From DASUFH01 sp036274645 (lineage in GTDB: Bacteria; Acidobacteriota; Terriglobia; 20CM-2-55-15): a DNA stretch of 18,892 bases. Below the pieces are notes generated by a model. It searched no databases and was not told the origin of the DNA. It saw nothing but the letters and a program-made list of their open reading frames with translations. Position 1 is the first letter of the stretch. Each line of letters opens with the position of its first letter. The stretch is from assembly GCA_036274645.1 (NCBI GenBank), contig DASUFH010000298.1, positions 1 through 18,892 on the forward strand, read 5' to 3'. A program made the position numbers and the translations under genes. This document shows positions 8,138 to 14,290 of the stretch, piece after piece.

Positions 8138-8629
8138 ATGGATTTCCGTCACATCGCGCGATGCGCCGCCGTAGTCGTGATCTCGAGTGGTCTGGCCTTC
8201 GCGCATCATTCGCTTGCCGGCGTCTACGATCAAAGCCGCGAGATCACGCGTGAGGGCGTCATAACGCGGTTCGAGTTCGTCAATCCGCATCCATTCATCA
8301 CGATTGCCGTGGGAACATCCCCTAAGGAAACGCGTCCCTTCACGCTGGAACTGGATAATCTTTCTGAGTTGACCGAAATCGGAGTGACCACGGCCACGTT
8401 CAAACCGGGCGACCGTGTGATTGTCAGCGGGAATCCGGGGCGGGAAGACCAGGAACGGATCTATGTCCTGCGTCTCGATCGCCCGGCCGATGGCCTTCAT
8501 TACGAACAGGTCGGCTACACGCCAAGAATCGAAAAGCGGCCTGCTCAAGGAACCTATCAGTCGGCCCCGGCGGCGACATCGTCCGCGTTGCCGGGCGCGC
8601 CGTCGGGACCGCTGGAGATCAGGCGATAG
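8138..8629 (+). CDS. Small exported protein, DUF6152-like
   Basis: A 163-residue protein with a signal peptide (about 1-22, cleavage likely before the double histidine 23-24). The mature protein starts HHSLAGVYD, followed by EITREGVITRFEFVNPHPFITI (36-57). The pattern AHHS...F-x-NPHP matches a family of small periplasmic proteins of unknown function (DUF6152). A beta-rich middle (60-125) resembles an OB-like barrel. The conserved part ends near residue 135. The last 28 residues are Ala/Pro/Ser-rich and lie over the antisense 3' end of the next gene. Conserved His residues may bind metal, but this is a guess. Transcribed alone. Confidence 0.78.
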   Translation: MDFRHIARCAAVVVISSGLAFAHHSLAGVYDQSREITREGVITRFEFVNPHPFITIAVGTSPKETRPFTLELDNLSELTEIGVTTATFKPGDRVIVSGNPGREDQERIYVLRLDRPADGLHYEQVGYTPRIEKRPAQGTYQSAPAATSSALPGAPSGPLEIRR

Positions 8630-9147
8630 GTATTGCCGCTCACTTCGTATCGGAGCGGATTTCCCCAGGCGTCTTCCCGGATCAATTGATCCATGTAATG
8701 GGGAAACAGTTCATCGGTCAGCTTGACGATATCGGGAGCGTCCGGCAGTTTTCCGTTCGACTGGCGATACGCTTCAACCCCCTGCTTCAACTTCTCCATG
8801 GACACCAGGGTTGCGCGGCGGCGGCCGTCGTTAATCGCGGCGATCAATTCATCAACCTCGACCCAGTCGCCATCGCCCAGCCGGATGGTCGACAACCGCC
8901 AGGGCGCTTCACGATTGGACCGTTTGAACTGGAATGCCAGCGTGGCCGTGCCTTCGGCAATGGCTTCGCGATCGCCCTGGGTGATGACGCGACGGATTTC
9001 GATCGCTTCAGGAAGGAGTTTCGCGGAACTGATCTCGGTAATCTGCTTGCGCGCTTCGGCGGAAGAAAGCCTTCCGCCCCCGCATCCATAGGCGCCGGCA
9101 ACGGCTAAAAGGGTGGCCAGGGTAAGGTGATACGGCGGCAATCTCAT
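8557..9147 (-). CDS. Putative lipoprotein with type II secretion GspG-like C-terminal domain
   Basis: A 196-residue protein. It begins with a hydrophobic stretch ending in GAYGC (C22), a plausible though not ideal lipobox, so it may be a lipid-anchored envelope protein. Residues 30-112 contain a stand-alone region with no family I recognise. Residues 114-191 resemble the soluble part of the major pseudopilin GspG: helix LVSMEKLKQGVEAYRQSNGKLPD, then EDAWGNPLRYEV (158-169) and LISSGPDGAPGNADDV (176-191), the usual calcium-binding loop. The pilin-type N-terminal prepilin motif and long hydrophobic helix are missing, so it is not itself a pseudopilin. Its 3' end overlaps the DUF6152-like gene by 73 bp on the opposite strand. 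Start supported by an extended -10 nine bases upstream. Confidence 0.78.
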   Translation of the reverse strand: MRLPPYHLTLATLLAVAGAYGCGGGRLSSAEARKQITEISSAKLLPEAIEIRRVITQGDREAIAEGTATLAFQFKRSNREAPWRLSTIRLGDGDWVEVDELIAAINDGRRRATLVSMEKLKQGVEAYRQSNGKLPDAPDIVKLTDELFPHYMDQLIREDAWGNPLRYEVSGNTYRLISSGPDGAPGNADDVAAGAD

Positions 9148-9156
9148 GAACGGGCG

Positions 9157-9165
9157 AGTCTAGCA
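9157..9165 (-). promoter_or_regulatory. Extended -10 of the GspG-like lipoprotein gene
   Basis: Minus strand TGCTAGACT ends 9 bases before the ATG at 9147. It lies within the 40-bp space shared with the divergent moaD-moaE promoter. Confidence 0.45.
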
Positions 9166-9170
9166 CGCTG

Positions 9171-9179
9171 TGGTATGAT
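9171..9179 (+). promoter_or_regulatory. Extended -10 of the moaD-moaE fusion gene
   Basis: TGGTATGAT ends 8 bases before the ATG at 9188, with no Shine-Dalgarno between (CCCCCAAA). Confidence 0.5.
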
Positions 9180-9187
9180 CCCCCAAA

Positions 9188-9880
9188 ATGCGCGTCAGAC
9201 TTCTCTTCTTTGCCACTCTCAAAGACATTGTCGGTTCCCGGGAAATGGCGGTAACGCTGCCGGACGGCGCCACTGTGGGAGATGTGCTGACCCGGCTGGA
9301 GGCCGATTATCCCCGGATTCAGGCGTATCGTCCGATCGTCCTGACGGCCGTCAACGAGGAGTACACCAACGAACAGGCCGCCCTTGCGGAAGGCGATGAA
9401 CTGGCGCTCTTCCCGCCGGTCAGCGGCGGCGCGATCGAATCGGACGCGCTGGTGATATCGCGGGAGCGGGAGTTCTACCATGTTACCCGCGACCCCATCG
9501 ACGCCCAGCGCGTTGCGCGCGATCTGCAGCGTCCCGAAGACGGCGCGGTCACCGTCTTTGAAGGCGTTGTCCGGAACAATTCCAAAGGAAAGAAGACGCG
9601 CTACCTGGAGTACGAAGGATACGAGCCGATGGCGCTGAAGAAGATGGAAGAGATCGGGATATTCGTCCGGCAGGCCTGGGAGATTGACGGCGTGGCGATT
9701 GTGCATCGACTCGGCCACATGGATATCGGCGAGACGAGCGTCGCCATTGTCGTGACGTCGCCGCACCGCCGGCCGGCCTTCGAAGCCTGCCACTACGCGA
9801 TTGACCGGCTGAAGAAGATCGTGCCGATCTGGAAGAAGGAATTCTTCGAAGACGGCGAAGTCTGGATCGAGGGACAGTAG
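9188..9880 (+). CDS. moaX: Fused molybdopterin synthase, MoaD-MoaE (MoaX type)
   Basis: A 230-residue cytosolic protein of molybdenum cofactor synthesis. Residues 1-81 are a complete MoaD (ubiquitin-like sulfur carrier) ending in ALFPPVSGG, with the double glycine at 80-81. Residues from about 86 are a complete MoaE: FEGVVRNN (124-131), LEYEGYEPMA (140-149), HRLGHMDIGETSV (173-185), TSPHRRPAFEAC (190-201) and LKKIVPIWKKE, where K209 and K216 align with the catalytic lysines of E. coli MoaE. MoaD normally needs a free C-terminal glycine to carry the thiocarboxylate, so the fusion should require cleavage after G81, as known for mycobacterial MoaX. No other moa, moe or molybdoenzyme gene is in the window. 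The next gene begins 24 bp downstream and may be co-transcribed. Confidence 0.92.
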   Translation: MRVRLLFFATLKDIVGSREMAVTLPDGATVGDVLTRLEADYPRIQAYRPIVLTAVNEEYTNEQAALAEGDELALFPPVSGGAIESDALVISREREFYHVTRDPIDAQRVARDLQRPEDGAVTVFEGVVRNNSKGKKTRYLEYEGYEPMALKKMEEIGIFVRQAWEIDGVAIVHRLGHMDIGETSVAIVVTSPHRRPAFEACHYAIDRLKKIVPIWKKEFFEDGEVWIEGQ

Positions 9881-9903
9881 CCACCCAACAGGCACATCGG
9901 GTC

Positions 9904-11328
9904 ATGCGGGAAGCCACGCTCAGCACCCAACAGAAAGCGCTTCAAATCAACCTGGAAGCCCGGCACTACGGCGTCTTCGCGGAGATCGGCGCCGGCCAGG
10001 AAGTAGCCCGCTGGTTTTTCAATGTCGGAGGAGCGTCGGGAACCGTCGCCAAGACGATCTCCGCCTACGACATGTCCATCAGCGACGCCATCTACGGCGC
10101 CGCCAGCCGTTACGTCAGCCGCCAGCGGCTCTGCGCCATGCTCGACTACGAGTATGACCTTCTCGTCGAGCGGCTGGACCCGACGCGAGGCGACCGGACG
10201 ACCTTCTTTGCCTTCGCCAATACGGTCGCCATGCGCGGCCCCAAACGGCCCACCGGGGACGGCTGGCTGGGCATCCGGTTTCAGACCGAACCGCGCGCGC
10301 CCTGTTCGGAAATCCTGATTCACGCGCGCATGCTCGACAAGGAAAGAGAACGGCAACAGGAATCGCTGGGCGTGCTGGGCGTCAACCTCATCCATGGCGC
10401 CCTGTACTCGTGGCGGCAACCGGCGCCGCTCATCGCGTCCCTGCTCGACAGCCTGACCTGGGAACGCATCGAAGTGGACATGATCCAGTTTTCCGGCGCC
10501 GGGTTTGCCCAGGTGGATAACCGCCTGATGGCATTGCAACTCGTCAAGCAGGACCTCACTGAAGCCGCCATGTTCACCGCGAAACGGGAACCCGTCCAGT
10601 GGGCCGAGGTGTTCTACAAGAAACCGGTACTCGCTCAACGCGGCACGTTTTATCCGGTGACCAACGCCACCCTGGACGTCCTGGAACGCGCCGAAGAACA
10701 GTTTTCAAAATGGCCGGCCATTGCCGGCGAAACGCCTGTCGTCCTGATGGAGATGACGCTGCGGCACTTGAAGACCGGCGAGTTCATCGATGAAAAAGAC
10801 TTCCTCGAACGCGCCGACATGCTTGCGGGACTGGGCCGGCCGGTGCTGATCTCCAACTTCCTGCGGTACCACCGGCTCGCCGGCTATCTCGCGGGCTACA
10901 CGGAGCGGCCGATTGCGCTGGCCATGGGCGCGTCCAAACTGCGGGAAATCTTCGACACCTCCATGTACAACGTGAGCGAAGGCGGTCTGCTCGGCGGACT
11001 CGGCCAGCTGTTCAAGAATCCCGGACGCCTGTATGTCTATCCCAGCCTGGACGTGGACGCGGGCCAAATCCTCACGGCGGAAACATTCGCCGCTCCAGCC
11101 GGACTGGAGCATCTTTATGCATACCTGCTCGAGAACGGATTCATCGAAGGAATTCGCGATTACAACAAGGACGTACTGCCGATACGCTCCGCCGACATTC
11201 TGAAACGGATCCGCTCCGGCGATCCCTCCTGGGAAACAATGGTCCCTGAACCGGTCGTCGCCATCATCAAACGGGAAGGGCTGTGCAGATCACGCCCGGC
11301 GCAGAATGATGTCCAGGAGGGCGAATGA
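9904..11328 (+). CDS. Conserved protein of unknown function, 474 residues
   Basis: I do not recognise a named domain. The protein looks soluble: no signal peptide, no transmembrane segment. Noticeable segments are FAEIGAGQEVARWFF (25-39), GGASGTVAKTISAYDMSISDAIYG (42-65), RYVSRQRL, and DYEYDLLVERL (81-91). The middle contains LGVLGVNLIHGALY and ALQLVKQDLTEAAMF, and further on are VVLMEMTLRHL and a Gly-rich EGGLLGGLGQLFKNPGRLYVYP stretch. Such dense, ungapped Gly/Asp/Tyr patterns suggest a conserved catalytic or nucleotide-related fold, but no signature I know fits. The ATG start gives no clear Shine-Dalgarno; it lies 24 bp behind the molybdopterin synthase gene on the same strand, so a shared transcript is likely. 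I recall similar proteins across several phyla under inconsistent names. Function is left open. Confidence 0.85.
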   Translation: MREATLSTQQKALQINLEARHYGVFAEIGAGQEVARWFFNVGGASGTVAKTISAYDMSISDAIYGAASRYVSRQRLCAMLDYEYDLLVERLDPTRGDRTTFFAFANTVAMRGPKRPTGDGWLGIRFQTEPRAPCSEILIHARMLDKERERQQESLGVLGVNLIHGALYSWRQPAPLIASLLDSLTWERIEVDMIQFSGAGFAQVDNRLMALQLVKQDLTEAAMFTAKREPVQWAEVFYKKPVLAQRGTFYPVTNATLDVLERAEEQFSKWPAIAGETPVVLMEMTLRHLKTGEFIDEKDFLERADMLAGLGRPVLISNFLRYHRLAGYLAGYTERPIALAMGASKLREIFDTSMYNVSEGGLLGGLGQLFKNPGRLYVYPSLDVDAGQILTAETFAAPAGLEHLYAYLLENGFIEGIRDYNKDVLPIRSADILKRIRSGDPSWETMVPEPVVAIIKREGLCRSRPAQNDVQEGE

Positions 11329-11473
11329 ACCTACTGAAGCCCGGATTCTTTCTTGGATTTCCCCGGCGAAACGTGGCAGAATGAGCGCGTTTTCGATCAA
11401 CGGCGATCAGGCTCACACCCAGAAATCCGAACAATCCAAGGAGAGTTTGTCGGTTGATGTAGCTCTCCGTCTT

Positions 11474-11484
11474 TAGAATCAGGA
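11474..11484 (+). promoter_or_regulatory. Leader of the PII gene: TAGAAT and Shine-Dalgarno AGGA
   Basis: AGGA (11481-11484) is spaced 7 bases from the ATG at 11492 and supports that start. TAGAAT (11474-11479) resembles a -10, but transcription from it would begin near or after the Shine-Dalgarno, so it may be chance. The rest of the 163-bp gap from 11329 has no clear promoter. Confidence 0.4.
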
Positions 11485-11491
11485 CTGAATT

Positions 11492-11824
11492 ATGAAAATG
11501 ATTAAGGCCATTATCCGGCCCAACAAGCTGGAAGAAGTCAAAGACGCCCTGACCGCCCTGAATGTCACGGGCATGACCGTAACGGAAGTTCGCGGACACG
11601 GCCGCCAGAAGGGCCACAAAGCGGTTTACCGCGGAGCGGAATATAGCGTGACGCTCCTGCCCAAAATCATGATCGATCTGGTGCTCACGGACGACAAAGT
11701 CGAGGAAGCGCTGAAGACCATCATCAGCACAGCCCGAACGGGTGAAATCGGCGATGGGCGCGTCTTCGTGCTTCCGGTGGAACACGGCTACAACATCCGC
11801 ACCGGCGAACGAGATACCGCTTAA
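11492..11824 (+). CDS. glnB: Nitrogen regulatory protein PII
   Basis: A 110-residue trimeric cytosolic signal protein that binds ATP/ADP and 2-oxoglutarate and controls nitrogen enzymes and transporters. Seen: the N-terminal MKMIKAIIRPNKLEEVKDAL, the T-loop start GHGRQKGHKAVYRG, the modification site YRGAEY with Tyr51 at the standard position, LLPKIMIDLVLTDD, and the nucleotide-binding TGEIGDGRVFV. The C-terminal IRTGE is also present. The presence of Tyr51 leaves uridylylation by GlnD possible. No amtB follows, so GlnB rather than a transporter-linked GlnK is the better label, but the two cannot be separated by sequence alone. The two GlnE-type genes lie 2.5-4.4 kb downstream. Confidence 0.95.
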   Translation: MKMIKAIIRPNKLEEVKDALTALNVTGMTVTEVRGHGRQKGHKAVYRGAEYSVTLLPKIMIDLVLTDDKVEEALKTIISTARTGEIGDGRVFVLPVEHGYNIRTGERDTA

Positions 11825-11840
11825 GAAATCAGGGGTTGTA

Positions 11841-11884
11841 TGCCCTCACCCGCTGCGCTCACATAGCGCCCGGCGGGAGAGGGC
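11841..11884. repeat. Palindromic repeat / possible terminator between convergent genes
   Basis: TGCCCTCACCCG (11841-11852) pairs with CGGGAGAGGGCA (11873-11884) with one mismatch, and the interior GCGCT/AGCGC also pairs. It sits in the 70-bp gap between the glnB stop and the end of the convergent gene. There is no T-run, so a structured repeat blocking read-through is as likely as a classical intrinsic terminator. Confidence 0.6.
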
Positions 11885-11894
11885 AATCCCGATT

Positions 11895-14093
11895 TCAGTT
11901 GTCGCTTTTGGGAATCGCCTTCACCTGCGCGGTCACCGCAGCCTTCTTCTCCACCGTCACCGTGACACTGCGGTCGTCATAACGGCGTAAGAATTCCCCA
12001 TACCGGAACGCTTCGGCCGGAATCTCCTCCCACGCATAGAGCCGGTAGGATCCGGGCGGAACGTTCGCAAAACTGACCCGTCCGGCGCTGTCACTCAAAC
12101 CCGAAAAGTAGAGATCCGCTCTGCCGCGGCGCGCCTCGTCCGGGACGAGCGCCGTCAGGATGCCGGCTGCAGGTTTTCCCGCGGCATCCACCACATTGGC
12201 GGAAACGTTCCCGGCCGAGAATCCAACCTGCAACTGGATCAGCGTTTCCGGACGGCCCGCCGTGAAGGTATCCCCAAGAGGATCCGACTCGCCGTACCTG
12301 CCGGCCACGACGTAGCCGCCGGCCGGCAGGCCAGAGATCTGAACGCGGTATGGAAGGGCGCCGACGTTCTTCAGCACAAAACTTCCGTCCTGCTCGACGC
12401 GGGCCGTGAGCCCTCCGGCGTCGGCGCCCACAATCGACGCAAACATGGCGAGCGCGTTCGGACTGTCTTCAGACGTCAGGCTGACGCGAAGTTGCGAGGT
12501 CTTGAAGTCCGGGGGCGTGGAATCGGCGTAAATCTGTCCCTTGATATCGACGCCGGGACGCGGAATGATCGTCAAGCCTTCCATGTCGAAATTGCCGACT
12601 TCGACGCGCATCCGCGCCGTGTATTCGACTCCCGTCTTGTCTCTGGCGATTGCCGTCAGGTTGTAGGATCCCGGCGTGACGTTGCTGACCTGGAACTTGC
12701 CGTTCGCGTCCACCGGTGTGGGACCGTTACCGATCAGCGAGGCCAGCGGACTCTGGGATTCCGCGCCGATCCTGGCGAATCGCACCTGAATGGGCTCGAT
12801 CACACTCTGCGCGTTTTGCAGACTCGAGAAGATGTCCTGGATGTTGCCGCGGCCGGCAGGGTTGTTCAGCCCACCCGCCGCTGGATTCTGCCCGCGGCCG
12901 GCGGGGTTATTCAATCCACCCGCCGCTGGATTCTGCCCCCGGCCGGCCGCGTTCCCTCCCGGCGACACGCGAACAGCGCCGCCAAGGCCACCCAGGCTGA
13001 AAGCGCCTCCGCCGCCGGCGATGCCCTGAAGATTTTGCGCCGCTTCAAGGCGCTCCGCCTCCGTCGGCAGCTGGAACGGGACATCGACGCGGCCACTGAC
13101 CTTGACGGTTCGAATCGGCCGGAGATGGAAGTCGATTGCGGGAACTTCGGCGGCGACGGCGACGTTCACCGGCGTTGCTTCGGTGGGATCGAGAGAACCC
13201 GGATAGTAGATCGGCGGAGTCCCGAGCCCGATCGCCCGAATGATCGCGGCTTCCCGGCCTCCTCTTTCAATCAGCGCCTGAATCTGCGCTTCGCGCGCAT
13301 CCTGGGGGCTGTTGGACGGAGTGGTTTGTGATAACTGATCCGTCGGCAGGCCATCTCGGGGAGTCACGGCGATGAAATACGCGCCGGCGTCCAGCGGATG
13401 AAGGCGGTACTCGCCCAGATCGTTGGTTTGCGCGCTCGACACCTCTGCCATGCTCCGCTTGCCGCCCGAATAGCGATACGTATACGCCTGCACACGCGCG
13501 TCCGCCACCGCCTGGCCATCCGGATCGGTCACCTTGCCGGAAATCACACCGGCCGGGACCATCTGGAAATCGAGTGTTGTCTTTCCCGCGGGAAGCGATA
13601 TCGGCGCGCCACCGGACGCGTCGGTGCGCTGACCGTATTCCTGACGGATGTAGCCATCGCGCTCGACCGCCACGATGTATTCACCCGGTTCGACATTGTT
13701 GATGACGAAGTGGCCCTGCTTGTCACTCACACCCGACGCGGCCACAGGACCGCGGAACGCGGAGTTCAGCGCGGCAGTGTCCCCGCCGAAAGCGGCGGCC
13801 AGATCCCGCAAGGCTCCGAGCTGGGGAGGTAGCGCGTTGATCCGGGCCGTGGTATCGGCAACGTCGGAGCTTTTGCGCAACGTTATCTCAGCGTCCCGGA
13901 GTCCCTGGCCCGTGCCCGCCCGGGTGATTGTCCCTTCAAGAGACGCTTTGGGAGGAGGCGGAGGCGTTGGCGCGCCGGCCGCGGCCGGCTGCGTCGCCGG
14001 CGGATTCTGCATGATTTCCCCGCCCGCCGCAGCCAGCGCCGGCAGGGCGACACAGCAAAGGACAACCAGCGCGCGAACGACGCGCTCTTTCAT
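11895..14093 (-). CDS. Secreted protein with carboxypeptidase-regulatory-like (Ig-fold) domains
   Basis: A 732-residue exported protein. Signal peptide MKERVVRALVVLCCVALPALAAAG, then a Pro/Ala-rich linker. At least four beta-sandwich units of the CarboxypepD_reg-like type follow, recognisable by repeats such as GTITRAGTGQGLRDAEITL, GHFVINNVEPGEYIVAVERDGY, GKVTDPDGQAVADARVQA, GKFQVSNVTPGSYNLTAIA and GRVSFANVPPGSYRLYAWE. Such proteins are abundant in Acidobacteria, at the envelope or fused to TonB receptors; no beta-barrel is present here. A low-complexity Gly/Asn/Pro insert in the middle carries 45-bp tandem repeats. Start: ATG 14093 has GAGGAG 7 bases upstream. An in-frame GTG at 14108, with AGGAGG 10 bases before it, is an alternative adding 5 residues. 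Transcription probably starts in 14109-14225. Function unknown; binding of carbohydrate or protein is a guess. Confidence 0.85.
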   Translation of the reverse strand: MKERVVRALVVLCCVALPALAAAGGEIMQNPPATQPAAAGAPTPPPPPKASLEGTITRAGTGQGLRDAEITLRKSSDVADTTARINALPPQLGALRDLAAAFGGDTAALNSAFRGPVAASGVSDKQGHFVINNVEPGEYIVAVERDGYIRQEYGQRTDASGGAPISLPAGKTTLDFQMVPAGVISGKVTDPDGQAVADARVQAYTYRYSGGKRSMAEVSSAQTNDLGEYRLHPLDAGAYFIAVTPRDGLPTDQLSQTTPSNSPQDAREAQIQALIERGGREAAIIRAIGLGTPPIYYPGSLDPTEATPVNVAVAAEVPAIDFHLRPIRTVKVSGRVDVPFQLPTEAERLEAAQNLQGIAGGGGAFSLGGLGGAVRVSPGGNAAGRGQNPAAGGLNNPAGRGQNPAAGGLNNPAGRGNIQDIFSSLQNAQSVIEPIQVRFARIGAESQSPLASLIGNGPTPVDANGKFQVSNVTPGSYNLTAIARDKTGVEYTARMRVEVGNFDMEGLTIIPRPGVDIKGQIYADSTPPDFKTSQLRVSLTSEDSPNALAMFASIVGADAGGLTARVEQDGSFVLKNVGALPYRVQISGLPAGGYVVAGRYGESDPLGDTFTAGRPETLIQLQVGFSAGNVSANVVDAAGKPAAGILTALVPDEARRGRADLYFSGLSDSAGRVSFANVPPGSYRLYAWEEIPAEAFRYGEFLRRYDDRSVTVTVEKKAAVTAQVKAIPKSDN
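12847..12951 (-). repeat. 45-bp tandem repeats coding a GRGQNPAAGGLNNPA motif
   Basis: Units begin at 12847, 12892 and 12937 (the third partial). They encode two and a third copies of a 15-residue Gly/Asn/Pro/Ala repeat in a low-complexity linker between Ig-like domains. The reading frame is kept. Confidence 0.85.
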
Positions 14094-14225
14094 CAGGAAA
14101 CTCCTCACGGGATATACCCCTCCTGGTATGCGGCGCCACAGAAAGTCGTGGCGTCCGATAGTTCAGCAGATAAACGATTCTCAGCATACGTCCATTAACA
14201 GAGCCGGTCCCATCCGCATCTGCTG

Positions 14226-14290
14226 GTAGGGGCGGTCATAGACCGCCCCTACAAACAGGCGGGGACGACCCCGCGCTTATGCCCGTCCCC
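14226..14290. repeat. Second copy of the GGGGCGGTC palindrome
   Basis: GTAGGGGCGGTC (14226-14237) and GACCGCCCCTAC (14241-14252) are perfect inverted arms around ATA. Then ACAGGCGGGGAC, as in the border of the copy at 8061-8107. An outer pair, CTGCTGGTAGGGG (14220-14232) against CCCCTACAGCAG (14287-14298), reaches into the last codons of the adjoining minus-strand gene. The rest of the gap 14109-14225 has no coding sign. Confidence 0.75.

Noticed and set aside
11374..11390. Possible sigma-54 promoter (TGGCAG...GC) upstream of glnB
   Set aside because: GG-N10-GC spacing exists, but the TTGC part is absent; matches of this quality are common in GC-rich DNA.
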